From contig OX637293.1 in NCBI GenBank assembly GCA_951799445.1, forward strand, positions 14,136,001 through 14,200,000: 64,000 nt of DNA, written 5' to 3'. Of this stretch, positions 11,164 through 24,212 are shown one piece after another. The translations under genes were made by a program, and so were the position numbers. The notes under the pieces are model-generated. The model saw only the letters and a program-made list of their open reading frames with translations, was not told the DNA's origin and did no database searches. Each line of letters starts with the position of its first letter. Within the stretch, counting starts at the first letter, position 1. The DNA is from Pseudisothecium myosuroides (lineage: Eukaryota > Streptophyta > Bryopsida > Hypnales > Lembophyllaceae).

Positions 11164-14144
11164 AAGAAGGTTTACAACTTGAATTATTTTTCACTGCCAT
11201 ACTTATCAGCATGAAAATTGTGAGACTTGCTGCAAGTAAGCAGCTGAAGTTTATCTACTTCTATTGATGTTGTGTGGGTATGACTTCAAAGAACTCCAAA
11301 CGAAGCTGTAGTTTCATGGTAATGCATGTCGTTTTGGGGGCAGTGCTATTGGCTGTATTCAGATGGCTATCTTTTTTGTGTATTTAACACATATCCATAT
11401 TCAGGATTTATTATCATCCGGTAACTGTATCTAGTGGCTTTTCTTCTACCATCCGGTAACTGTGTCTAGCAGACCAATACTAATTAATTGACATTTCACA
11501 CTATATAAATATTTACCTTGGCATGTTCATTTGTTACTAGGTGTATTCCAAGTATAGCATTCATGCACACATATTCATTGGTTACGTTTTGTACAAATGC
11601 ATGCATTCCCCATGAGGTAAGTTTTTCATAGTAAGTCCCTTTAATTTTTTGGTTTAATAGAGGTATACAAAAAGCTATGGTGTGTTTGTTAGTGTTTATT
11701 TTAATCTCAAATATGTATGTAGGCACTTAATAAAGTCATTGGCAAAGTGTTTGTTGAGATAAGAGCATCCTCAATTTGTGCATACATAATATATGGCCAC
11801 TTCTAAAGGAAGTGTAGTGCCTCCTTTTGGGCCCTCTTTTTTAAAGTGTTTAATGGAGGTGGTGGAGCTCTCCAATGTGGACACAATATGAGAGCTCTCT
11901 ATAGCATTGTTAGGTGACAAATAGGGCTTCCACAAGAATAGGCAATTGTTAACTCATCATGACAACATTTATTTTTAATTGACCTTGTTTCTGTCTTGCT
12001 CCTTCATTGGCTTGAGATGGTATGATTACATTGTCAAGAGGTTTTGCTAGCTCACTTGGAGGGCATTAGAAAGAGCCAAAAAATGCCATGCCAAAGCGAG
12101 GAAATGTTGTGCCCATGAGGGTAACGTGGGAGATGTTAGCATTGGGGCAAGTTTTTTTGGACCCACATAGGACTTGTTGTGGCTTCATGAAGTGTAGAAC
12201 GAGGATGCTTTAAAACCCAACCAATGGCTTATTACACCTTAATGGTTGTTATTTGTCCTTTAGAATGTTTGGTGGGAGAGTTTTAATGAAGTGCAAAGCT
12301 TCTTTGGTCCCTTGTTTAGGCTTTGAGTTGCAAAGGTGAGACCAATATTCTTTGGGAAAAGAACCAACTAGAGTATATGCAATTATGAGTTGTGATTTTG
12401 AAAAAGCACAAAGTTGGACAAGAATTCAATTGCAATGTAAAAATAAATAAATTGGGATGTCACTAATTGCATCTTGGGCCACATTGTAATGTGGGCCAAT
12501 TGGATAGCCTTTCCTTTGTCAACTTATCTTATAGTCAATTGCTTCTTTGGCAAGTCAATTCAAGATCTATTTCACTGCTTCGTTTATATTTGGATGTTAC
12601 TCAAGGGAATTATACATTGGCAAATTTGAACAACTCAAAATTGCTCTATCTCCCAAGAAGTTAATAAGTGTGAGGAACTTGTTACTAATGTCATTTGGAA
12701 AAGTATTATTGAGTACAATCAAGTAGCTTGGCAAAAATGTTGTCACTTGACCACCATATCTCTAAATTTTGTGCAATCAATGGTTTGGAAATTTAACACC
12801 CATTGGGTTATATTTTCAACCCTTTGCTTGCAAGATACATTGATAGTGTCTTGGCACTATCACCCCCTTGTTACAAGTATTGGATAGGTGAACTAGTCGA
12901 CCCTACATGGATCCCAATTCTGAAGTTGTATTTTACTCTTTCCTTCTTAATGCAATGCGTCTCTTCCCATTTATTAAGATGTGCTAAATGCAGGGGCAAA
13001 GAGAGGTCATAAACCAAAACACACCATGACAATTTCAAATACCTCTAATGACAATCAAAATCTAACAAAAGTCAAAAGCAATCCAAGTATAGGGACCATT
13101 CTCAGAAGCTCAAAACGGTACTTTGGTGCACACCTTATTCATTGGTACCGTTTTCAATGTGCTACACCGTTCTCTATTTGATTGTCAAAGTGTAGTGTAT
13201 TTGTAAGTCACCAAGGCGTAGACTGTAGACCCCATGGCCAGGAGGGTACTACAAGTAGTATACCTAAGGATTGATGAGACATAAACAGAGAAAATGATAC
13301 CAAAATCATTGTATAATAACTGCTTAACCCCTAAATGACAAACCCATGACCACTGATTCCAAGCCTCACTGTCCGTCACTCAATTTGTTGCCATTTTGCA
13401 ATTAGATATGTATGAAAAAATTTGTATTTATTTTTCAGAGATGAAATTACATGTCTTCTTTACTTCACAAAAAAATTAGATTTTTTTGTGAAAAATTGAT
13501 TTTTTTGAGAATTTTTGGAAGAAAAAGTGAAGAAAAATCATGTCAAATAGAAAATCATTTCAAAAAATCTGAAAATTTCACCATGTGTGTATATTACAAT
13601 GACAAACATCATGGTGTAAACTCAATTTCCGTGTCATTCTATAATTAGAAAATAATAGACATTGAAAATACATTCAAAGTTCAAATTGCAATAAAACATT
13701 CAAAATTAGGAATTTTTCCAAAATTCAAATTGGAGTAGAAACTAGAGTAATAGGCCTTCATTTTGTTAGTTGGGCTCAAATTCAAAAAATATCATTTTTG
13801 TAGAGAAATTTCAGATTTAGAGCAAGGAGCAACAACTTCCCAAAATACACTAAAATAGCATATTTTGTGATCCGTTTTTTTTACTAACTTCTAATTTTCT
13901 TGAAGACAAAGAGTTGCAAGACTACAAACTCAATTGAATACTCTTCATAATCCAACACAGAAAGTCACCTAAGGAAATGCGGATGAAAAAATGCTTTCAA
14001 AGTCTTCCTAGCTCATCCTGTTGTCAGCCAAAGGCCATGGAATGGCGCTGGCGTCGCTTCTGGGTTAACGGCTTTAACAGCTTCCTATATCGTGAACCTG
14101 CAATGTACACAACAACACCGGTAATCATGTGCTTGCATATTCTT
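11164..14144. other. Intergenic region between convergent NOP16 and SEX4
   Basis: It contains the NOP16 3' flank, a Harbinger-like element (11763-12210) and AT-rich DNA with no supported gene. Frames at 12467-12664, 12803-13012 and 13451-13648 have no family features and show no coding-like composition. Confidence 0.6.
11763..12210. mobile_element. Harbinger-like non-autonomous element
   Basis: A 448-bp element with inverted ends GAGCATCCTC and GAGGATGCTT, flanked by TAA on both sides (11760-11762 and 12211-12213). A three-base TWA target and GAGCATC-type termini fit PIF/Harbinger MITEs. No transposase frame is present. Confidence 0.65.
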
Positions 14145-17100
14145 TCACCATTGCCCACTGTTGGCAATCTCTTCCAGCTTTGCACGAATTTGGGTGCGTT
14201 CCTCTGAAGTCAGGTCTGCATCCTCCTGCATCAGTCGCTCGCGCAATTCCTTCGTAGCCCCATTCTGTGCACTGTCTGTTACCTGCACTTCCAAAAGGGC
14301 AACAGAATGAGCAACAAACGGCCTGCACGATGAAACCTCAGATACAAGCAATTACGCTACAATAGGCTCTGTCCCTGTAGTAATGGCTCGCTTTTCGAGA
14401 CAGGTCCTACTAAAACTTTCTCGCATTCTTTGTAAAAAATGTGGCTTTTGTCAATGCGAAGCTTCCTCTCCTTTGGTCCAGAGCCAATAATTGGGTGTCT
14501 GCTCATGATGCTTACGGAGGCCTCCATATGATAAAAGCCTCAGAAGGGTAAAATATCTTTCTAAATTGTTCACTGACAACTCGGCAGGGTACAGGCACTT
14601 TTTACATTATTCACTGACAACTTGGTATATATTAGTGCATTCCTCTACAGAAACTGTGTAATTGGCCTTTCAAGGCGGAACAAAGTGAAGGTAGATGCCC
14701 CTGCAAGAGATTAATGGAATGATCTGGTACCTCAATGACGTTGTTAACTTGCCCTTCTCTATTTGGTTCAGATAACGGCAATTGTGAATCCGTCAACCAA
14801 TCACCGTCCACCACGTACTTGTACTCGTATTTTCCAACCTACATCCTCAAACTCCCACAAGAATCAGATAACGTAAAGGGTGCACAAGCATCAAAGAGAG
14901 GAAATCTCTGGGTTAAACAATGTCATAAGGGCTAAGGGAGGCAATATAAGTCAAGAATACAGTCATCACATACGGGTTATAAAATCTTACAGGCACTTTA
15001 CGTCTTAGAATCCACTGATTTTCAATTTCATTATATTCCATTGGAATTTTCTGCAGGAGTCACGTCGCACATCAGCTCAAAAAAGTCAGTAAACACGAAA
15101 TCATGTCATTCTACAGCAATTTTTTCAAGGATGAAATACTGATGTAACATCATTATAAGGTAGTTGAAGCATGAGAAAGAAAGAACATACCTCACTACCC
15201 CAGCCTACATCAAGACCAGCAATTTCCACGCTTTCAGCTTCACCCGGCCAATTCAGCTCTATGAGTTGCTTTGATCCTTCTGTCAACTAATTAGCACAAG
15301 AAAAAAGCTAATCAGAATTGAGGGAAGAATGTAGCTACCAAGCATTTCGTGACAATTAGGACTGCAACTTTAGCCAAGAAAAGCAACAACCCAACATAGT
15401 GAAAATTGCAAAGTAAGAGAAGGATGTAGAGAGCAAACCAGATCAGCTGTAGCAGCTCTGATTGACTCGAGTTTGGGGTGACAAGGCCTCACTTTCTGCA
15501 AACATTTACAAAAAAGTGTAAATCCATGAGATTAACAAATTAGCTTCAAAAAGGCTGTAACAAACCATGAAGTCTTCTACAAAAGTTTCCGTTGGTTAAA
15601 ACCCTCAGCAACAACACTGTACGGGTTTAACACCTAAGTGCCCAAAAGTCCAAAAGCAGCTGCTTCTGTATCCATAGGAATGTCATTTTGGAAGTTTCAA
15701 AGAATGCAATAATAGGTAACAATAGAAAGAAGAAACCATGGCCAACACTTTAGAATGATTAGAAAATATGTTTAAAAAATTACTACAATCAAATGTAAGC
15801 GTCCAAAGCGGACTTTTGATGTTTAGTTTGGGCAGTTGGAAGATAGGTAAGAGACTGGTTGCTTAGCTTTACCTGTAGAAGAACGTTTGCTTCTTTCAGT
15901 GATAATCCACGCAGCCAATACATGTAAGCCAGCTGCACGTTCATTTAACAGGTCTCAGGGCATAAAAAGGAAAAATCCTCAATGCTAAAGAAACAGCTTT
16001 GCATAATCATCAAAAACTTGGCACAATTCTGAAACAGGGAATTATCTTCTCACCGCAACACCAGGAGCCCGACCAAGACCAGCAGTGCAATGAACATAGG
16101 CAGTCGTCCCCTTATTCGCTTCAATGGCCTTATGCAATTGAGCCACAGCAACTGGTAACCTCATGCGTAAATCAAATGGATCAAAGTCCCTGCACAACAT
16201 TGAAAAGGTTAGAACTCAGCTTTGACCTCACATCCCTTCACTTGATTAGCTTTAAGCTCACTATAACCATGACAACGAACAACTTAATTGGAAATTCATT
16301 GAGTACCTTATCTCGCATCGGTAGTGCATAATCCCATCCAGTTCATTCACGTGTGCTTGGATGGCTGGAAGATCTACTCCAAAGTATCTAGGAACTTTCA
16401 GTTAAGGAGAAAGACACTTGTAATTAAACATCAATGCAGAGTCTATTAAAAAGATCAAGCAGCACTAAAGGAAAAAGCTAGAGAATACTAAAACCATTAA
16501 GGAACTGACCCCTAATACCAACAGCCACTCATCTATTCATACGCTTGGTCGGACTTATTAACAAGTGGTGTGAGCATGACTTGGCTAAATGTCTAAATGT
16601 CTATGATCACTGATCTCAATAGATTTGGCTCTTATGCCCAAAGATCTCTCCACAGATCTATATATACGTCCCAGAATCACACTCCTCCATATGTTAAAAT
16701 GCTTAAAGCGACACAAACAGTATCCTCTACCTCAATTATCAAGGATACGCAAGGTCGGGATCTTGTTGTAGGCAGAATATGACTCCAACACCTGCATCCT
16801 TCAGCTTATCTGCATCTGCAGGAGTCTAAGTGAACGCCAAGTTCATGAGATGCCAACATTAGGGGTTAACGACTTCACCAATCCGCAGGGTTCACGGAAG
16901 AAGCATAAATAAAGGAGGGTCTGCTTAACCATAGCAAACAGTTCGGACAATGAAAAATGAACGAAAAAACTTAGGTCTGTATCAAAAAAGTGCACATAAG
17001 GAACTGACCTGAAGGCATGAGCCCACAATGAGGTCTGGTAACACATAGGCGTAATTGATTCCTAGGTCGTGCCTATACTCCAGGGCTGCATTCACGAAAC

Positions 17101-18213
17101 ATTGTCCAATCAAACATCTCAATGGCCAGCAAATGGTGATCCAAAATGAACAACGATAAGCGTAGGATTTTCAAATGTTTCAACAAGTTTTAGGCAACAA
17201 CATAAAGAGAATCTTAGCCATGATTAATGATGGGGAGGTCTCCCAATCACTGCGATCATATGGACACCTCTCTAAGAAAAATGGTGAAGCTTCTCTATAT
17301 GATGGTGTCTTAAAGTCCCTGAAACAGTCTAATTTACGACTGAAAACCTTGTTGCTTGCAGCACTCAGCAATGTCCAAAATTAGGGATTTGAAAAAAAAT
17401 CCCAAATCGTAAGCTAATGATCCAACTATTAGAACAGAAACTCGCATGAGCATTAAAAAGTAGAGCAACTAGTATGCCTTAGAATAAAGCAACTTACTTG
17501 TACCCATGGCCTGCTGCATGGAGGCACTGTACTCCTCCGTCTTCATCTCCGTTTCCTCCGTCTTCTCCTCCGTCTCAGCCACGGTCTTTTCTCCAGTGGC
17601 TGCAATCTGCATCACCAAGCACCATTCCCACGGATAGGAACAGGATTATAAAGTAGGGACATCCAAAATCAACAGCCCCCCCCCAACCCACAACTTGATC
17701 AGGCATTCAGCTAGTGTACATCTCCTTAATCAACATATTCTTGAAGAGTTTCTCTTAAAACATCAACCAGTAACCCTGCATTCCTGGATGCATTTCGATC
17801 CACTTTCAAACAACAAAATCTCAAATCTCGACCACTCTGATACCAAGAGCAATGTCCAAGAGTAAAAGTGTCCACAAAAGAAGCCATTGCGGTGAAATGC
17901 GGCCCATTTTGAAAAAATTTACCCGGAGAGAAGGCCATCGGGGCTGATGATGCACTGCCCTCGTGATCCTCACCCACGGACCAACTTGGGTCGCAACGGA
18001 GACTCTAAGCAATAGATTCTCCTTTCCAGCACCAGAGGACCGAATCCTGGTCAAAACTCAACCGTGAGAAAAGCTCGAAACTCGCACACATCAACTAAGA
18101 CTCCTTTGCAAATTAAATTTCACCAAGAAAGAAGAGATGGAAGTTAAGACATCGTAGTACCTGGAAAGCTGGTGCGCGGCATGGGAGGCGAGCATCGCTG
18201 TGGTGGTCGCCAT
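14145..18213 (-). CDS. SEX4: SEX4-type plastid phosphoglucan phosphatase (dual-specificity phosphatase + CBM48)
   Basis: Thirteen exons join in phase: 18213-18161, 18046-17974, 17606-17498, 17085-17009, 16825-16749, 16387-16307, 16189-16054, 15932-15873, 15495-15439, 15286-15191, 15050-14991, 14838-14731 and 14282-14145. The product is about 374 residues. Exons 1-2 encode a transit-like Ser/Arg-rich N-terminus. An alternative exon-2 donor at 17922 would add 17 residues. The phosphatase domain (about 80-240) has DLIVGSCLQ, the general acid Asp in RDFDPFD (about 158) and the CX5R loop [10 protein letters not shown] (Cys about 191, Arg about 197). A starch-binding CBM48 follows ([22 protein letters not shown]), then the SEX4-specific C-terminal helix ([20 protein letters not shown]). 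In Arabidopsis SEX4 dephosphorylates phosphoglucans so that transitory starch can be degraded in the chloroplast. Confidence 0.95.
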
Positions 18214-18717
18214 AGCCACGTACGTTTCCTTTGGATTCTCCTGCAATGCAATGCAATCAAGGCCCAAATTCGACAACCACAAAAGCAAGAAGAAAAAGAA
18301 AAAATGTGCGAGAGCTCGGAAGGGAGCCCTTCTTGCTTGTATGCGTATTGAAAATTTGGAATACACTACAGTAATACGTTGCTGAGATATTTGTGACAAA
18401 AGCTTTGTACAAAAGATTCGATGATGAGCGGTAAGCAGAGGAGCGCCAAGGAGGAATAATACGTTAGTAGAATGGATTCCATGGAAGGCACGGCATGTGG
18501 CTCACACAGAATACATGTGCGCATTCATTCACATTCTTTAGGGAGGCTGTTGTAGCATTGTGGAATCGGTCATGATGCGGCTTGAATCTTGAGTGTCCAT
18601 TATTTTGGGTAAGGTATGCACACCCATAAGCAACAATGACCCAAATGTGGATACTTTAGGACAAAAAATTAGGACAAAAAGGATACAAAAAATTAGATAT
18701 TGATTACAAAAGATGTA

Positions 18718-18953
18718 CAGTAGAACCTCTCTTAGTGCATAGTGTTGGGACTATGCACTAAGAGAGGTTTATGCATTTGGAGAGGTGCAGTACTATTCAC
18801 TGCTTAATGTGGTTTCTAACTATAGGGCCTCCAATCACATGGCTTCTAACTACAAGGCCTCCAACCACTGTTCATCAATAAAGGCTTCTAAGTACAATCT
18901 CTCTTAATGCATATTATGCACTACCATAGTATGCACTAAGAGAGGTTCTACTA
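18718..18953. mobile_element. pogo/Emigrant-like MITE
   Basis: A 236-bp element with inverted ends CAGTAGAACCTCTCTTAGTG and its near complement at the right (AGAGAGGTTCTACTA), flanked by TA. The CAGTA(G/A)AACCTC terminus with TA target is typical of Emigrant/Lemi1 pogo-type MITEs. Extra internal copies of TATGCACTAAGAGAGG make nested hairpins. Confidence 0.75.
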
Positions 18954-19260
18954 TACATAGTCAAAATATAAGAGTTTAGGACAGATTAGTGTTGGTTTTG
19001 GGTACACCTAAAGACAATAGAGATAATCATAAAGTGTGTGCAATGCAAGATGAAGAGGTGGAGTTTGAGAAAAGTACAGGATGAAAATTCCTTGGAGCAT
19101 CAAAACTAGGGTTTGATGGAGTTTGATGTTGTGTTTCTTTTGTACTATTCTTAGTTAAACCTTCCTCTGACACCTCTATTACAATTGGGGACGACCCTTA
19201 TGATTAATCCTAATAATTTGAAAATTTGTAACTTATTTATATGGTATTCATTTAATGCAT

Positions 19261-19378
19261 GCTAAAGTACTTTAAAATCTTCTTTTAGTAAGCAACAAGA
19301 TCCAATCAAAATAAGTTATGCTAAAGTACTTTAAAATCCTCTTTTAGTAAGCAACAAGATCCAATCAAAATAAGTTAT
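19261..19378. repeat. 59-bp tandem duplication
   Basis: Two adjacent, nearly identical 59-bp copies start at 19261 and 19320 (GCTAAAGTACTTTAAAATC). They differ by about one base, so the duplication is recent. Confidence 0.85.
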
Positions 19379-20612
19379 GTTTAATAATAATAACTATCTA
19401 GGAACTATGTTTAATAATAGTAACTAACTAACTTAATTGTAATTAGTTATGATTATAGATGCACATACCTTCATAAGGGATTCATAACGTTTATTGGCGT
19501 CAAGATTGGATGGTGGAGTGGGTTTTGGATTTTGGATTTTTCAATGAGTGTTGCATTATGAAGAAAAGTTAGGGTTAAAGCTTTGACACCCAAAAGACTC
19601 AAAACTCAACAAATAACATTCTTGACCAATCTAAAAACCTTTTAAGTTGTAGTTTCTGTGATTTACTGCTCAAAAGCAATACAAGTTTTTTTGAAGTCTG
19701 GTTCAAGAAGATTAGATTCTACATGAGTATCAAAATGATCACGGTTCTTCGTTAATTCTACAATTGGTATATTTGGAAATATTTTCATTCTTTTGCAATG
19801 GATGAAATTGCTACATTGCTACAAAAACTTCAAAGAACATAGCTTCATTTTGAATGTATGTATCCATTTGGATGAAATAAACGGATTATCATCCACATTT
19901 TGCATATTGCGTCTATATCTATGGGTATAAAGAGTTTCATGACTTTAGTGAAGATCACTTTCTAGATAGCTTGAAAAAAATGAATTTAAAAACCTTGGGA
20001 ACCTTCCATTTAAGCTTCAAAAATTCAAGTATATTGGAAAGAGCCTAGGTATCTAAGAAGAATGTGCCTTCAAAAAGACAATGTGATTACACTTCCTTGA
20101 CTCACTATAAAGATGATTCTTTAATTGAACCCATACTCTTTGGTGCTTCAACGGTATTCCAAGGGCCTAAGCTACAAGCTACACTCGTATAGAATAATTT
20201 GCACAAGAAAGAGGTGGAGAAAAGATGTTAAAACGGAGAAGATGTTCAAAATCTTGCCGACTTAAGTAGTTTCTGTGAAAGAAACGTTTTACAGCGGTTT
20301 CAAAGGTACGCTATCTCGACACTATTGCGGACTTTAATATTTTCAAAACATGTACAAAAATGCCAGATATCTAAGGTTTCGCTTCAGTACAAAGTCACCA
20401 GCGCTGATACACTGTAGCTACAGTTATTTCAAAGGTTTTGATACAATCTTTCTTTAAGAGAGTTGCCCGCATATCTGCTGCTATCATATTCGGAAGCTGG
20501 ATTTGAATGTACTAGCAAACTGAGAATCAACACAACTCATGTACAGGAAGAATTTGCCTCTCGTCGACTACATAATAAGTACAAAAACAACGAAAGTAGC
20601 TTAAAAACATAC

Positions 20613-23600
20613 TCAATCCTTAATCAAACTAGTCGAGACTGCATCATCAATCGTCTTGGGTTTAGGTGAGCCAGGAAAGTCCAACTGCTTGAGTGATCCA
20701 TTTGAGCTTGAGGAAGTGGCAGGCTTGAACTCATAAGGCCCTTGTTTCACCCCCCAAACCTGAAAATTGCAGGTACCAGTAAGAAAGAGTTTCATGTCTC
20801 ATAAGCTGTACTGTAAAATTTAGCTCACAATATTCAACACCAAAACAAAAATTGTATCGGGTCACATGTGCACTTGACGGAGACTTTATACCTGCTTGCC
20901 AGCATCATCATATGCACGGTCCCAGCAGTGAATTTCTCCATTTTTATAGATGCCGAGCTCTGACGTGCATGTAGACGCTCCATTCTAAAACAACGCAAGA
21001 TTCATAAGAAAAAAATCATATGCGTGAAACAGAATCAAAACCAAGAACGGGAGTACTCTATGTAGTATACGTCTGTTTCAATTCCAAGTATCCACAAGTT
21101 GGGCTACACTTTCAGCAACAAGCGTTAAGCAGTAAAACTGTAAAAATAGGTGGCATGAGCGGAGAAAGTCAGGAAGTACTCTGATGAGGTCTCACTTTGA
21201 AAGTTGTCTAAACACTTTCTACAAAGGTATGGCAAAGCTTGATATGGTCATTAACAAAGATCGATTCCATCGTAACATACCCAAGCGTTCGGAAAGCCTC
21301 CTGGCGGAGTAGACCCTTCATACAAGCAACGCCGTCCCCGGTCACAGGCTGAAAGATAGACGGTGCTCAGATGCTCCGCCATATCCTGCATTTCACAGCA
21401 GAATACCACTTAGCACAAGTTCTACACAAAAGATTGAAAAACAATGGATCATCAGCGTAGTCACGAATTTACATCTCTTATGCTAAAAAGGAACGACAAT
21501 CGAACCAAATCAAAAGATTATGCAAGCTAGGTTCTCTTTACCTTGAGCACCTCATCAGATTGAGGTTTTTGATCTTTAGGACGTTCACAAAACTTTCGGT
21601 ATCCTTCAATATCCCGCACAGCATAGGAACTGACCTGCATCTCAAACTAAAACACATAACTCCAAGTGTCCAGAAGCCAGAATTATCTCAACAATAACAG
21701 CCTGAAGTGATCACACTATGACATTTTTTTCATAAAATTAGACATTATATTTAGACATTCTATTTCAAAGAGTTCTAGAAATTATCATAAAGAACATCTT
21801 CCCCATGAGACATTTGAGGGCCTCAGGGAGACTTTCCCTTGCACATGGGGAAGATTCTCTTTGCGATGTCTAAAAGTTCTTGAAAGAGTCTAATATTCTC
21901 TAAAACTTTGTTATTATGTTAAGAGATAACTTGGAAAAAATATGGAGAACGAATTTAGCGCAAAAGCTGACCTCCACGTCACACTTCATCTCCTTTGGAC
22001 AGGGCTTCACACCGTAGAACCTCTGCAAAAAACCACCACAAAACCAATTAGCTACCAGGTAGTGCATTCGTATTCCACAAACTTTTCTAAACCAAACTTC
22101 CTGACTCCTACGGACAGATAATCGGAACTGAAGTCCAGTGATTGGAAAAATATGATACCTGACGAAAGGGCCTCTCTGGGGTCCTGCAAAAGGCCTGTAG
22201 TGCCATCAGAAAAAAATATAAGACTGTAAATGCCTCGAGAACTCAATAGCTGCACTTTTCTTACATGATCAAGCGCATTTCAGAAAACTGGAAATAAAAG
22301 TCACACAAGACAAGCAATACAAGCACAAATACCTGCTCGAAGTACAGAACTCGTCCTCTATCTGCTAAAACGGTGGCTGGGCAAGCGAGTAACCTGATTT
22401 CACAATGGCATTCAACCACGCTTCAGTAGGTCACAGTACCACAAAATTTCACATTTCTATTGATGGCATGAGGACTATTATCAGTAAAATTAAGTTCTTA
22501 CTCGAACTTTTAGACAACATCATACTCAGAGTTTTCTCTATGATTTATGGGGAAGTCTCCCAATATTTAAAATTTCATACTGATGGCACAGCGCATGGTT
22601 TTCAGAAAATGAGATTTTCAGAAATGAGGTCTCCTTATGGTGTCCATTTGAAAAAACAGTAGCTGGGCAAGTGAGTAACCTCCTTCGACAATGCACATCA
22701 AGTAAGCCTCAGTGGATCACAGCTCCACAAAATTTCAAAGTCATGTTGATAGCATAAAACAGAGTTTTCAGGGAACTTAAACTGTTTCAAAACTTCTAGG
22801 CAACATTATAAAGTGAACTTTCTTCATGAGGAGGTGTCCTTATGGTCACAGTGAATATACAGACACTTCATTACAACATTGGATATAGTAAACTTTTCCT
22901 TAGTGCTGAAAACGTTCTAGTACTCTTTTCAAGAGAGCAGCAATCACTCTGGAGCTGCAGAATGAATACCTGAGGTTGAAGTATGTCATTGGATCTCGAG
23001 CTGCTTGCTCCGTGGTAAACTGCAATTGAAGCTCACACTTGCGTCAGCAAAACTCGTCAACTAATTTCATGCATGAAAAACACAAAACAAATCCCTAAAA
23101 CACATTTGCTCTCAGAAATTCCTGCATTTGAAGCTCACACTAGCGTCTGTAAAATTCGTCAAACAAATTCGTGTCCGGAAACACCAATGAATCCCTAAAA
23201 CACACTTGCTCTCTCAAATTCAAGCAATTAAGCTCACATTGGAACCTATTCAAGCGAATTCACGCACGAAAAACACAAAACAAGTCCCTCAAAATCACCT
23301 TCTCCCCGCTGAGAGCCTGCGCCACCACGCGAGCATGATCCCACCGCGTGGGCCTCTTCGTCAATTTGCGCAGAAGAAGAACGCCTCCGATCACACAAAC
23401 CGCTTTGACTACCCATCCGCGCCATTTTCCATTGCCACCCCCACCACTCGCATTCTTGTTATACCTTCTGTTCATGGCGTTCCCATTGTAGCTTCCAGTT
23501 TCATTGTAGCTCTCGCCTAAACTGAAGCTTTCATGAGCACCCGGCGAACTCGCTTCGAAATCTCTAAAGCTAATGGAATTTGCGTCGAAGCTCCCCGAGC

Positions 23601-23652
23601 TGCTGCGCGACATGTGCGTCGGAGTTCGTGGGGACGAAATTGACGGCTCCAT
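20613..23652 (-). CDS. CRL: CRL (CRUMPLED LEAF), CpcT/CpeT-family plastid envelope protein
   Basis: Nine exons: 23652-23299, 23019-22970, 22393-22333, 22194-22159, 22022-21972, 21634-21542, 21385-21281, 20984-20892 and 20759-20613, all joining in phase, giving 329 residues. A Ser/Gly/Asn-rich N-terminus (about 1-77) is longer than in Arabidopsis. A membrane segment follows (WVVKAVCVIGGVLLL, about 80-95), then conserved DHARVVAQAL, TTEQAARDPMTYFNLR, VLYFEQAF, RFYGVKPCPKEMKCDVE, CLYEGSTPPGGFPN and QVWGVKQGPYEFKPAT. CRL belongs to the CpcT-like chromophore-lyase fold but in plants is an outer-envelope protein needed for plastid division and normal cell morphology. Bilin-lyase activity is not established from sequence. 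It faces PPR4 across a 560-bp divergent intergenic region. Confidence 0.94.
22480..22870. repeat. Two intronic copies of a GGGGA(A/G)GTCTCC repeat family
   Basis: CRL intron 2 contains two related blocks (about 22480-22645 and 22735-22870) built around TTCTAGGCAACAT-like and GGGGAAGTCTCCC / GAGGAGGTGTCC sequence. Similar blocks lie in CRL intron 5 (about 21770-21900), SEX4 intron 3 (about 17170-17360) and the last PPR4 intron (about 30960-31135). Confidence 0.5.
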
Positions 23653-24212
23653 TGAATCTCACATCCCAGCTACAAATGGCAAAATCTCAGCTACGAATGG
23701 CAAAATCTCGGCTACTATGGCAAAATCCCAGAGCCCATCTTTCAAATTCCCCTCCCTCCTCTTGTTATTCAGAATTTAGGGTTCTATATGTAGCCCAAAT
23801 TTCGATTCAAAAGGCTTGGTTCGATACTAAAGTTACAGAGAGAAGGATGGTGGGGAAGAAGAAGAAGAGTCTGTGACCGGGATGGATGAGGAGTCTAAGA
23901 CCGTCGATGCTGAAGAGGATAAGCCCCTGTTGGCAATTGGTCTTCTCTCCGGGTCTCGGGGTTTTGCTCTGTCTGTTTGTGAGCGTGCTTGCTCTCTCCA
24001 CGTTCCGAATTTGTGAAGAATTCGTGAAAATTTTGTGACAATTTTTTTCGGCAATTGGCGTTTTGAGATTTATATGGATTGTTGAGGAGGCGAATTCTGT
24101 ATTTGAAACCCTACAAATGCAATACAGGGTCACTGAGGTAATCAGGGTAGATGGTCGTAGCAGAGCAATGTTGTACTGAATCGCAGAGCTTAGACAGCCT
24201 TTGGTTGTCACC
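23653..24212. promoter_or_regulatory. Divergent CRL / PPR4 promoter region
   Basis: 560 bp separate the two start codons of the head-to-head CRL and PPR4 genes. It includes a minisatellite of about 21 bp x3 (GCTACAAATGGCAAAATCTC type, about 23669-23727) on the CRL side and one telo-box-like AAACCCTAC at 24106-24114 on the PPR4 side. Both genes act in plastids, so a shared promoter is plausible but inferred. Confidence 0.5.

Larger units (their letters stand above)
18214..20612. other. Intergenic region between SEX4 and CRL
   Basis: It contains a pogo/Emigrant-like MITE (18718-18953) and a short tandem duplication (19261-19378). The remainder is AT-rich with no supported gene. Confidence 0.6.

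Noticed and set aside
18091..18399. 102-residue minus-strand frame overlapping SEX4 exon 1
   Set aside because: It is SEX4 exon 1 read through its donor into intron, with an upstream extension that is probably 5' UTR.
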